Made by a program: the position numbers and the translations under genes
Source of the DNA: Natronosalvus sp042663485
GTDB taxonomy: Archaea > Halobacteriota > Halobacteria > Halobacteriales > Natrialbaceae
Reading direction: 5' to 3' (one strand)
NCBI GenBank assembly: GCA_042663485.1
Contig: JBHTAF010000002.1
DNA: 64,000 nt
Notes under the pieces: generated by a model
The model's database searches: none
Told to the model about the DNA's origin: nothing
The model's input: only the letters and a program-made list of their open reading frames with translations
Shown: positions 17,921-25,615 of the stretch, one piece after another
How the letters are laid out: each line of letters begins with the position of its first letter
How positions within the stretch are numbered: position 1 is the stretch's first letter

Positions 17921-18052
17921 ATGTTCGACCTCATCCCCGACGATCCGGTCATCATCGCGATGGTAGTCATTTTGCTGTCGCTCATCTTCTTCCTCTACCT
18001 CCTGCTCCGGCGGACCGTCCTCGAGTTTCGAGACGGGATGGAGCGTCGGTAG
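17921..18052 (+). CDS. 43-residue single-span membrane protein
   Basis: ATG 17921 opens a 43-codon frame: MFDLIPDDPVII, then one long hydrophobic helix (residues about 11-30), then a basic/acidic tail LLRRTVLEFRDGMERR. The positively charged end after the helix suggests an N-out, C-in topology. The helix, charge pattern and composition make a real gene likely, and similar tiny proteins are known in haloarchaea. A T-rich element (GGTTTTGCG, about 17889-17897) sits at leaderless promoter distance. Its function is unknown. Confidence 0.7.
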   Translation: MFDLIPDDPVIIAMVVILLSLIFFLYLLLRRTVLEFRDGMERR

Positions 18053-18171
18053 CGCCGTTTCTCACGACTGACCGGCGTCGGGAGCGGATTCGCCACGGAG
18101 ATGAGATCGCGGAGCGACTGGTGCTCGAGAGTCGAGAGTGACATTGATATCGGCGAATGGGTGAACGCGAC

Positions 18172-19188
18172 CTAGACGAGCGCCCCGGCAACCTGCTCGA
18201 CCGCTCGCTCGACGTCCTCGCGCGAGACGTCTCGATGAGTACAGCATCGAATCGTCGTCGGCCCGAACGCGGTCGCCAGCACGTCGTGCTCGCGCAGGCG
18301 CTCCAGGACACTTTCGACGTCCAGCCCCGTTCCGGCGACGTCGACGACGACGATATTGGTCTCCGGTTCGGGCGCCGACAGGCCCGCGACGTCGTCCAGC
18401 CCCGACGCCAGAAGCCGTGCGTTGTCGTGGTCGGCCTCGAGGTCGTCGACGTTCTCGAGGGCCTGCAGGCCGGGGCCCGCGATGATCCCGGCCTGGCGCA
18501 TCCCGCCGCCGAAGAGTTTTCGCGTTCGGCGCGCACGCTCGACGAAGTCGGCGTCGCCCGCGAGCATCGATCCAACGGGTGCGCCGAGACCCTTTGAGAG
18601 ACAGAACATTACGGAGTCGACGTGCCGAGTGACGTCGGTGACGTCGATGTCGAGGGCCGTCGCGGCGTTGAACACGCGCGCGCCGTCGAGGTGAACCGCG
18701 ACGTCGCGCTCGCGAGCGGCGCTGGCGGCCTCGGCGATCCGGGCCGGTTCGATCGCCAGTCCCCCGCGCGCGTTGTGGGTGTTCTCGAGGCAGAGCAGCC
18801 CGGTTCCAGGGCGATGGAGGTCCTCCGCGACGTAGCCCGCCTCGACCTGGTCGGCGGAGGGAACGCCGCGCTCGCCGTCGACCATCCGAACCTGGACGGC
18901 GGCGTGCTGGGCCATCCCACCGAGTTCCCACTTGACGACGTGGCTCTCCCGGTCGGCGAGTACCTCCTGACCACGCTCCGCGTGTTCGCGAACGGCGATC
19001 TGATTACCCATCGTCCCCGTCGGTACGTAGAGGGCCGCCTCCTTGCCAACGAGGTCGGCGGCGCGTTCCTCGAGTTCGTTCACCGTGGGGTCTTCGCCGT
19101 AGACGTCGTCGCCGACGTCGGCTTCGCGGGCGGCGTCGCGCATCGCGTCGTCGGGTTTCGTGACCGTGTCCGAGCGCAGATCGATCAT
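18172..19188 (-). CDS. Low-specificity L-threonine aldolase
   Basis: This 338-residue fold-type I PLP enzyme starts MIDLRSDTVTKP, the threonine aldolase hallmark, followed by DVGDDVYGEDPTVNELE, TGTMGNQIAV, ENTHNARGG, HLDGARVFNAA (PLP-binding Asp) and MFCLSKGLGAPVGSM with the PLP lysine near residue 199. It cleaves L-threonine or allo-threonine to glycine and acetaldehyde. The long open frame continues 125 codons upstream, but the family start is clear at ATG 19188. Confidence 0.92.
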   Translation of the reverse strand: MIDLRSDTVTKPDDAMRDAAREADVGDDVYGEDPTVNELEERAADLVGKEAALYVPTGTMGNQIAVREHAERGQEVLADRESHVVKWELGGMAQHAAVQVRMVDGERGVPSADQVEAGYVAEDLHRPGTGLLCLENTHNARGGLAIEPARIAEAASAARERDVAVHLDGARVFNAATALDIDVTDVTRHVDSVMFCLSKGLGAPVGSMLAGDADFVERARRTRKLFGGGMRQAGIIAGPGLQALENVDDLEADHDNARLLASGLDDVAGLSAPEPETNIVVVDVAGTGLDVESVLERLREHDVLATAFGPTTIRCCTHRDVSREDVERAVEQVAGALV

Positions 19189-19374
19189 GGTAGATGTCCG
19201 TTTCGTCTCGCCGAAGAAATAGTCGACGCTCCCGGTCGGTGCCGGGCGAACGCGTCGTGGCTCGTCGGTTTCGGCTGCCCTCGCCTCGAGGTGCGCCTCG
19301 CTGGTTCGGTTGCCAGTGCCTCGAGTGGCGTCCGGAACGAAAGGATATTCGACTTCGAATCGAAATAGCCGGGC

Positions 19375-20487
19375 ATGGATCCGCGAATCCGCGAGCACGC
19401 ACAGATCATCGCCGACCACTCCGTGGACCTCCAGCCCGGCGACAACGTCGTCATCGACGCCCACCCCGTCGCGGAGGACCTGGTCGTCGCCCTCCACGAG
19501 GTCGTCGGCGACGCCGGCGCGAATCCCCTCACGACGAGCAAGCGGGCAGGCAAACGTCAGCATCGGGCGTTCCTTCGCGCGGCGGCAGACGGCAACGGTG
19601 ACGACCTCGAGTTCGACACCCCGTCACACGAACTCGCACTGATCGAGAATACGGACGTCTACATCGCGATCCGCGCGGGCGACAACGCGACCGAGACCAG
19701 CGACGTCGACCCCGAGGTCAGCGCGGCCTACACACAGGCCTACCGCCCCGTCCAGGACGAGCGCCTCTCGAAGCGCTGGTGTCTGACGCAGTTCCCCGCG
19801 CCCGCGAACGCGCAACTGGCCGAGATGTCCCGCGACGGCTACGAGAACTTCGTCTGGGACGCCGTCAACAAGGACTGGGACGCCGTGCGCGAACACCAGC
19901 AACAGCTGGTCGAGATCCTCGATCCCGCCGAGGAGGTACACATCGCCAGCGGCGACACGACGGACGTGACGATGAGCGTCGCCGGGAACACGACGCTCAA
20001 CGACTACGGCGAGCACAACCTGCCCGGCGGCGAGGTGTTCACCGCGCCCGTCCCCGACAGCGTCGAGGGCGAGGTGCTCTTCGACATGCCGCTGTACCAC
20101 CAGGGCAGAGAGATCACCGACGCCTATCTCGAGTTCGAGAACGGGGAGGTCGTCTCCCACGCGGCCGAGAAGAACGAAGACCTGCTGACGGAAGTGCTCG
20201 AGACGGACGACGGTGCTCGCCGACTGGGCGAACTCGGCATCGGCATGAATCGCGACATCGACCACTTCACCTACAACATGCTGTTCGACGAGAAGATGGG
20301 CGATACGGTTCACATGGCGGTCGGTCGCGCCTACGACGAGACGGTCGGCGAGGGTAACGAGGCGAACGACTCCGCGGTCCACGTCGACATGATCGTCGAC
20401 ATGAGCGAAGAGTCGTTCATCGAGGTGGATGGCGACGTCGTACAGCGAAACGGGACGTTCGTGTTCGAGGACGGCTTCGAGGCGTGA
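19375..20487 (+). CDS. M29-family aminopeptidase
   Basis: This 370-residue protein matches thermophilic-type M29 metallo-aminopeptidases (AmpS/AmpT). Conserved blocks are NLPGGEVFTAPVPDSVEGEV (metal ligand Glu), ETDDGARRLGELGIGMN (second Glu), DEKMGDTVHMAVGRAYDETVG (His and Asp region) and VHVDMIVDM. It removes N-terminal amino acids in the cytoplasm. Length fits the family. It is divergent from the threonine aldolase, with about 190 bases between the starts. Confidence 0.9.
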   Translation: MDPRIREHAQIIADHSVDLQPGDNVVIDAHPVAEDLVVALHEVVGDAGANPLTTSKRAGKRQHRAFLRAAADGNGDDLEFDTPSHELALIENTDVYIAIRAGDNATETSDVDPEVSAAYTQAYRPVQDERLSKRWCLTQFPAPANAQLAEMSRDGYENFVWDAVNKDWDAVREHQQQLVEILDPAEEVHIASGDTTDVTMSVAGNTTLNDYGEHNLPGGEVFTAPVPDSVEGEVLFDMPLYHQGREITDAYLEFENGEVVSHAAEKNEDLLTEVLETDDGARRLGELGIGMNRDIDHFTYNMLFDEKMGDTVHMAVGRAYDETVGEGNEANDSAVHVDMIVDMSEESFIEVDGDVVQRNGTFVFEDGFEA

Positions 20488-20496
20488 GCTGAAACG

Positions 20497-20580
20497 TTTT
20501 GGTCCAGCTTTTGTGAGCGAGTCACGAAGTGACGTGCGTCGCAGGGGCGACGAGCGAGACGACCAATCAGCGTTCGCTCG
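20497..20580 (+). repeat. Degenerate haloarchaeal intergenic repeat, copy 1
   Basis: Starting just after the M29 stop, TTTTGGTCCAGCTTTTG is followed by GAGCGAG-type sequence and a small GTCAC/GTGAC hairpin. A near copy (15 of 17 bases the same) lies at 35756-35772, also after a gene-end region with GAGCGAG-type sequence. Confidence 0.5.
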
Positions 20581-20839
20581 AGATGCGTCGATAGGCCAGG
20601 TGAACGACGATTCCGACGACGAACGCGAGTCCGATGTTCGTCGCCAGCGCCAGGAACCCGATCCCGATCGACGGCGGGAGATGTTCCGACTGACGAACGC
20701 TCGACCCCAGCGTGACGGCGACGACGACCAGCGGGAGGACCGTAATCGAATCCCCTATCGCCCCCGTCACCTCGTTCGGCGTGAACTCGAGTCGAAAGGG
20801 ACGGGCACGAACGACCATTTCGAGGCCGTATGGACCCAA
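20567..20839 (-). pseudogene. Remnant of a MOT1-like sulfate/molybdate permease (N- and C-ends joined)
   Basis: A 90-residue frame contains LEFTPNEVTGAIGDSITVLPLVV, which looks like the first helix of putative sulfate/molybdate (MFS_MOT1) transporters, followed after about 15 residues by IGIGFLALATNIGLAFVVGI, which resembles the last helix of the same family. The roughly 300 residues between are absent. The simplest reading is an internal deletion that kept the frame, leaving a two-helix protein. It could instead be an unrelated small membrane protein. Family assignment rests on remembered motifs only. Confidence 0.45.
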
Positions 20840-21432
20840 CGGTTGTATACGTGTTCAGTAACTCCCCGCAGGCATCTTGAGCCGGACGGATAACGATTTT
20901 CGGTTACACCCGCTACCGTCCGTATCTCCCACCAGCCGGCACATATTGGCTTCGACCGGGAGACCGACTCGAGAGAGCTCGTCGGAAGTTCGGGGTGACG
21001 GGCGTCGATGGTCTTCCTGGCTGTACTGTCGAATTGAGTTAGCAATCCTCGCGCGTCGATGTAGTCAGGAGAGAGGTATCCGCTGGACAGGTTCGGCCCT
21101 CTACGACCACGCCATCGGAAGATGTTGCCGCAACACTGGCGGTATAGGCAGTTCGCTACGCGAGGTACTGGTGCCGCCACTGATTAGAGGCACGACACTT
21201 GACACACCGTCGCGTCACCCCGTTCTTCTCTCCTCTCGTAGACGTTTGGAGTGCTCCTCGAGTGTATACGTGTTCAGCGTCCGCGAACGATCACCGGTGT
21301 GACACCGCCGGAGCGCTCGAATCTCCGGTGTTCCCGGGAATCACCCCTGATAGACCCGTATCCGGTTGTAGTCATCGATAAAGAACTCGAGAACCAGCAC
21401 CTATTTCATCCAGATAATGTTTGATGAGTATT
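20840..21432. other. Gene-poor stretch with a 15-bp direct repeat
   Basis: About 590 bases with no accepted gene. The 15-mer TGTATACGTGTTCAG occurs at 20844-20858 and again at 21263-21277 in the same orientation. Open frames across the stretch, including a 137-codon minus frame, have high Arg, Cys and Trp content and look non-coding. Together with the permease remnant it may be decayed DNA. Confidence 0.45.
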
Positions 21433-21615
21433 ATGAGTTCGACAGAACGACGGCTTCGGAACCTCCTGTTGATGGCGCTCGCAATACAGTGTTCGATATT
21501 CGGAATAGTAACCTCCGAATTGGTACTCTTGTATCTCAGCCTGGGGATTACGGCTCTCGCAATTAGTAGTGAGGCGTTCTGGGTGTTCGAAATTGGCAAA
21601 GCGGTAGATCGGTAA
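21433..21615 (+). CDS. Small two-helix membrane protein, 60 aa
   Basis: The frame gives MSSTERRLRNLLLMALAIQC and continues with two hydrophobic segments (residues about 10-28 and 30-50) and a short polar end. ATG 21433 is chosen; an in-frame ATG at 21424 and a TTG at 21421 are alternatives. Base composition is more AT-rich than the neighbours, which may mark a transferred or poorly expressed gene. The function is unknown. Confidence 0.6.
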   Translation: MSSTERRLRNLLLMALAIQCSIFGIVTSELVLLYLSLGITALAISSEAFWVFEIGKAVDR

Positions 21616-21867
21616 CGCAAACTGGTGAGAAGTTGGGGCCCACCTTTCAGACGATCAGTACCGCCCAAACAGTGATCGTTTCCGCGTCGAACTGCTCTCG
21701 AGTCCCCAGTCGCTCACCGCTACCACGATCATCTCCTGAGACCGAAAACGGGAATGAAAATCACCCGGCTCGAAAGGGGCCGTTCAACGATGGAACGATG
21801 TCCGATTTCTCAGGACGATCGAGTAACTCCGATTCGTCTGATTTCCCAAGATTGGTAGCCTGTACGC

Positions 21868-21894
21868 ACCGTTCAGTAACGGGTACTGAACGGT
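21868..21894. repeat. Perfect 11-bp inverted repeat beside tRNA-Arg
   Basis: Arms 21868-21878 and 21884-21894 are exact reverse complements around a 5-nt loop. The repeat lies 12 nt beyond the 3' end of the minus-strand tRNA gene. It may be a terminator or processing hairpin for the tRNA transcript, or a site used by integrases that target tRNA 3' ends. Confidence 0.6.
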
Positions 21895-21905
21895 TGAATT
21901 TCGCA

Positions 21906-22015
21906 CGGGCACGATGGGATTCGAACCCACGACCGTCGGATGTCTTCCCCCACCGCAACCGCGATCGCGACGGGGATAGAAGTCCGACGCTCTATCCAGA
22001 CTGAGCTACGTGCCC
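21906..22015 (-). tRNA. tRNA-Arg(UCU) with a 35-nt intron
   Basis: The minus strand folds into a complete tRNA. The acceptor stem GGGCACG pairs with CGTGCCC, with discriminator G. The D-arm is GCTCAGTCTGGATAGAGC, the anticodon stem TCGGA/TCCGA with loop CTTCTAA (anticodon UCU, Arg), and the T-arm contains TTCGAAT. A 35-nt intron (21942-21976) interrupts the anticodon loop after position 37, the canonical archaeal site. Its ends (TCCCC ... GGGGGAAGAC) can pair to give the bulge-helix-bulge that the splicing endonuclease recognises. The mature length is about 75 nt, and no CCA is encoded. It reads AGA codons, which are rare in GC-rich genomes. Confidence 0.93.
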
Positions 22016-22040
22016 TCGAGTCCCTGTCGTCTGTCAACCA

Positions 22041-22047
22041 GTATAAG
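22041..22047 (-). promoter_or_regulatory. TATA box of the tRNA-Arg gene
   Basis: CTTATAC on the minus strand is centred 29 nt upstream of the mature tRNA 5' end, so transcription would start within a few nucleotides of it. Confidence 0.6.
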
Positions 22048-22115
22048 CAGTGGGGATTTCGACGGACAAAACGCGCCTATCGAGCGCACTCGTGACCGCC
22101 TACCGACCTCTCCCG

Positions 22116-22943
22116 TTAATGCTCCGACCTCGAGTCCAGATCCAGGAGGTCGGGATGGTTACCCGCATCGGCTCCCGTCAGGACCACCCGGTCGCGGCGG
22201 TGTTGCCACCGTCGATGGCGAACGGAGACGTGAACCGGGATCGTCTCGAGTCCGAGTAACTGCGCGACGGCCAGGCGCTCGAGCCCGTCGTGTAGGATCC
22301 ACCGACCGTCGCGACCGACGTCGACCCGAATCTCGCCCGTCGCGGCCGGAAACGACGGATAGGGATCGACGATCGATCCATCCTCGAGAACCGACGATCG
22401 CCCGTTGCGACGGTCGCTGATCCGCGGACAGCCCCGGGTTGCGAGGTCGGCGAGGTACCACTCGAGCGCGCTCCGGTCGCCGGAACCGGCTGTCCGCTCG
22501 AGCACCGGGAGTGCTCGCGGGTTCGCACCCTGGACATCTCCGAATCGGAGGCCGCCGTCCGCGGCTACGGCAAAGGGTTCACCCGCGCGCGAAGATGGAC
22601 GCCCCTCGCCAGTGAACCACTGGACGACGCGACGATAGCGATCGGTTTCCCGGATCCGGGCGCTCTCGAGGTCCCACGTGCCGGGGACGACGGCCGGCAC
22701 GTGCGTCGGCGACAACGACTCGAGTACTCTGCGCTGGGGTGGCTCGAGCGCGTATCGAATCCGGTCGGGAGCGACGTCGACGACGCGAAACGGGTCGATC
22801 GGGGCTGCGTAGTGCCGTCCGCAGGTCCACCAAGTCTGTAGACGAATGCGCTGACGATGGTAGCGACGTGCGATCGACACCGCGGCGTGCTCACCGACGA
22901 CCCGAGAAGTGACCAAAGTGACCACCGAGTCGGCCCACCACAT
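22116..22943 (-). CDS. ParB-like domain protein, haloarchaeal
   Basis: This 275-residue protein is basic at the N-terminus (YHRQRIRLQTWWTCGRHYAAPIDPFRVVDV). Its C-terminal half contains WILHDGLERLAVAQLLGLETIPVHVSVRHRRWQ, the pattern of a ParB/Srx N-terminal domain (D-G-x-x-R-x-x-A and the strand I-P-V). Such proteins often sit in haloarchaeal surface-polysaccharide regions and may be nucleotide-binding or kinase-like rather than DNA-partitioning. No second gene of a partition system is nearby. The function is unproven. Confidence 0.6.
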   Translation of the reverse strand: MWWADSVVTLVTSRVVGEHAAVSIARRYHRQRIRLQTWWTCGRHYAAPIDPFRVVDVAPDRIRYALEPPQRRVLESLSPTHVPAVVPGTWDLESARIRETDRYRRVVQWFTGEGRPSSRAGEPFAVAADGGLRFGDVQGANPRALPVLERTAGSGDRSALEWYLADLATRGCPRISDRRNGRSSVLEDGSIVDPYPSFPAATGEIRVDVGRDGRWILHDGLERLAVAQLLGLETIPVHVSVRHRRWQHRRDRVVLTGADAGNHPDLLDLDSRSEH

Positions 22944-23256
22944 CGACTACATCGGCCTCGAGCAGTGGCGTAAGTAATCGGGTGATAGGCGCCGGTAGCG
23001 CGTACGTACCGTCCCGTGGCGAGCATCACCGCGAACGTCGGTGATACCGCTCGCTGTCCGGCGTCGCGGAGACCAGCGTGATGAGGTACCGGTCGTCGAA
23101 GGTTCGTTCGACGAGCCGGCACCGAACGGTGTCGCTCGAGTCGGTCGGACGCGTTCCAGCAACTCCGTCACCGGAGTCCGTCTCTCTCGCGGTACGCGGC
23201 GACCAGACTCGCGGGAACCTGAACTGGTTTATCCCGGGACTGGCAATCGAGGAGTG
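22944..23256. other. Intergenic region between ParB-like gene and serB
   Basis: About 310 bases between divergent starts. Open frames here are antisense shadows or non-coding. A TTTATCCC element about 28 nt before ATG 23257 is the likely serB promoter. Confidence 0.5.
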
Positions 23257-23907
23257 ATGCGCGAAACGATCGTTGCGTTCGACTTCGACGGCACCCTCTC
23301 CGACTCGGAGATGACCGTCCTGCTGGGGGACCGACTCGGCGTCGCCGACGAGATGGCCGAGATTACCGAGCGAGCGATGAACGACGAGATCGGCTACGCC
23401 GAGAGCCTGCGCTCGCGGGCGGCCCTGCTCGAGGGACTCGAGCGCGACGAGGTCGAGGCCGCGTACGCGAACGTGGTCCTCCGCGAGGGGGCGGCGGACC
23501 TGATACGGGACCTGAACGAGGCGGGGGTCACGACGGCCATCCTGACCGGCGGCTTCCAGCGCGGCGTCGAAGCGGCCCTCGAGCGCGACGGCGTGAGGGT
23601 CGATCACGTCGTGTCGAATCGCCTACCGCTCGACGCCGACGGCGAGGCGCTGACCGGTGACGTCGAGGGCCCGCTGATCGAGGGGACGAAAGACGACGCG
23701 CTGGCGAACCTCGCCGAAACCGTCGACGTGCCCCTCGAGTCGACGGTCGCCGTCGGTGACGGGGCGAACGATCTGCCGATGCTTCGGGTGGCCGGCCTCG
23801 CTGTTGGCTTCGATCCGAAGCCAGCCGTCGAGCCCCACTGCGACGTCGTCGTGACGTCTATGGACGGCGTTCGAGCGGAACTCCGTAAGGCAGACATACT
23901 CGAGTGA
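23257..23907 (+). CDS. serB: Phosphoserine phosphatase (HAD superfamily)
   Basis: This 216-residue HAD hydrolase has motif I DFDGT with nucleophile Asp9 and acid Asp11, a motif II Thr in AILTGGFQRG, a motif III Lys in EGTKDDAL, and motif IV VGDGANDLPML. Cap-region residues and length match SerB, which releases serine from O-phosphoserine in the last step of serine synthesis. ATG 23257 is chosen because it follows GGAG and a TTTATC box; the upstream 72 codons are not conserved. A related small-molecule phosphatase cannot be excluded. Confidence 0.87.
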   Translation: MRETIVAFDFDGTLSDSEMTVLLGDRLGVADEMAEITERAMNDEIGYAESLRSRAALLEGLERDEVEAAYANVVLREGAADLIRDLNEAGVTTAILTGGFQRGVEAALERDGVRVDHVVSNRLPLDADGEALTGDVEGPLIEGTKDDALANLAETVDVPLESTVAVGDGANDLPMLRVAGLAVGFDPKPAVEPHCDVVVTSMDGVRAELRKADILE

Positions 23908-24080
23908 TCGTCCGGGTCCTCGCCCCTCGAAAGAGGGCACGAGCGAGGCGAAGACCGTTCTTTCTCTGGTGAGGTTACAAATTAACTCGGATGATAGTCA
24001 ATTTCATGCTAAGTTATTTCCAACCACCCATTTCTGATATCAACAGGCTTTTACTCGACTCCGAAATAGTACTGGTGATG

Positions 24081-24527
24081 ATGTGGCAAGATTTGATTTT
24101 CACGATTGGGAGCGGCCTGTCGATATTCTTCCTCGCCCCGACGCTACGGGATGCGACGGCGCGGGTACCGCTCGGAACGAGTCTCCCTTCCATGGGAATC
24201 GGAATGGTGTACGGCTTCACGTTTTCGACGATGGGCATGACGTTCTCGGCGATGGGAGCGCTCAGTGCCGGCACGATGTGGGCGTTAATCGCCCTTTTCC
24301 GCTCTCCCGGGAGTCAGTCAGCACCGATTACTCGCGTCGATGGTCTCACGCTCTTTGCCCGAGACGCACACCGCTGGCTCGAAGGTCTGGTCGGTCAGTC
24401 TACCGCGTACGACCAGTTCGTCTTCGACCAGCCAGGGGCCGACGCTTCGCTCGGTCGTTCGAGTTTCGGAAACGGTCTCGCCGATGGCGGCAACCGGTTC
24501 GATCAGGCACGCCCAACTGACGACTAA
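24081..24527 (+). CDS. Haloarchaeal small membrane protein with extended tail
   Basis: Residues 1-80 look like a conserved haloarchaeal membrane protein: MWQDLIFTIGSGLSIFFLAP, LRDATARVPLGTSLPSM, then two Met- and Gly-rich helices ending TMWALIALFRSP. The last 70 residues are polar. In that part the opposite strand has an open frame with a higher share of G or C in third positions, so the natural protein may have been shorter and the tail may be read-through into older DNA. ATG 24081 (or 24078) follows a TTTTACTC element at promoter distance. The end overlaps the convergent gene by 4 bases. Confidence 0.55.
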   Translation: MWQDLIFTIGSGLSIFFLAPTLRDATARVPLGTSLPSMGIGMVYGFTFSTMGMTFSAMGALSAGTMWALIALFRSPGSQSAPITRVDGLTLFARDAHRWLEGLVGQSTAYDQFVFDQPGADASLGRSSFGNGLADGGNRFDQARPTDD

Positions 24528-25534
24528 TCGTCTGACGGACGATAGCGGTCGTGGTCGTGGTCGCTATTTCGGTCCCCCTTCGCTCGGCCGTCGGACGCGC
24601 CACCGGGCCGGTATCGAGTGTGATCGCCGCTCGTGACGTCCTCGGTTCCATCGTTTCGATGCCCTCGAGCGGTTTTCGTGTCCGATTCGTCCGTTTCCCT
24701 CGAGAGATTCTGAGGCAATCCCGACGAGTCGGCATTTCCGTTTCCAGCCGACGATGTCGGCATTGCACCTGTCTCCCGTTCGACCGTGCCGGAAGTTTCT
24801 CCGGCCTCGTTCGTGGGAAGAGTGACTGTCCGCTCGACTCGAGGCTCGAACGTCGACGGAAAGAGGACGGCACGCCGCGCGAACGTAGCTCCGGCGAACG
24901 CGAACACGAACGCGAGGGCCGCCGTCGTAAGTAGAAATGAGGCGTCGGGGGAGACGGCGACCGTCTCCACCTCGAACAGCAACCAGACGTTCTGGGTACC
25001 GGTCTGCGGACGGTCATCCGGGGGCGTGTACCTCGCGAGACGAGTCAATACCGCGAGCGAGGCGACGTACGCCGGGACGATCGAGCCGGCGTAGGCGGCA
25101 GTCGTCTTCGGAGTCGAGGGCTCGAGGACGCGACCCACGAGAACTCCCGCCACGACCAGCGCGATTACGATGACCAGTGGCAGGAGCTGGGTAGCGTTCT
25201 GTGCACCGGCGGCGGCCACGTACGGCAGTCGTTCGGGGTCCTCGACGAACGTGCCGCCGTGGCTCGTGAGTGTAACGATTCCGGCCGTCACCCAGGTGCC
25301 CGGTTCGCCCTCGGACCAGGAGATTCCGTTCCGAGAGGCCAGCGAGAACTGGTAGGCGACGAAATACACGGCGAGGAAGGCACCGAGACCGACTGCCGAC
25401 CCTATCGAGAGAATAGTTCGTACGTCGTTTCCGGCTCCGTCGTCCCCTGGGTCCGTCGCCTGCGAGTTGTCATCGGGCGGATCACCGTTAGCAGGGGGCG
25501 ACGCGTCGTACTCGAGGCGGCGGTCGAGGGCCAT
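24524..25534 (-). CDS. DUF7978-like membrane protein with long hydrophilic tail
   Basis: This 336-residue protein starts MALDRRLEYDASPP, has about five hydrophobic segments between residues 40 and 220, and then a tail of about 115 residues rich in Thr, Asp, Gly, Asn and Arg ending HDHDRYRPSDD. The neighbour at 25616-26254 starts with the same LEYD box and has the same helix order, so they are tandem paralogues of one haloarchaeal family. The tail is absent from the neighbour. Function is unknown. Confidence 0.7.
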   Translation of the reverse strand: MALDRRLEYDASPPANGDPPDDNSQATDPGDDGAGNDVRTILSIGSAVGLGAFLAVYFVAYQFSLASRNGISWSEGEPGTWVTAGIVTLTSHGGTFVEDPERLPYVAAAGAQNATQLLPLVIVIALVVAGVLVGRVLEPSTPKTTAAYAGSIVPAYVASLAVLTRLARYTPPDDRPQTGTQNVWLLFEVETVAVSPDASFLLTTAALAFVFAFAGATFARRAVLFPSTFEPRVERTVTLPTNEAGETSGTVERETGAMPTSSAGNGNADSSGLPQNLSRETDESDTKTARGHRNDGTEDVTSGDHTRYRPGGASDGRAKGDRNSDHDHDRYRPSDD

Positions 25535-25615
25535 ACGGCCAGGTGTCTGTGACGAATAGTAAGTTTTGTGATTGGTTAGGTTACGACGTTGTGGAGGCGG
25601 GGATAATAACTCGGT

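Noticed and set aside
20767..21180. A 137-codon minus-strand frame with several Cys and Trp residues
   Set aside because: Composition is basic and irregular, it overlaps the permease remnant, and no transposase or zinc-finger spacing could be confirmed.
22116..22943. A partitioning (ParA/ParB) locus
   Set aside because: The protein has a ParB-like segment, but no ParA ATPase or repeat cluster is nearby and the area is ordinary chromosome.
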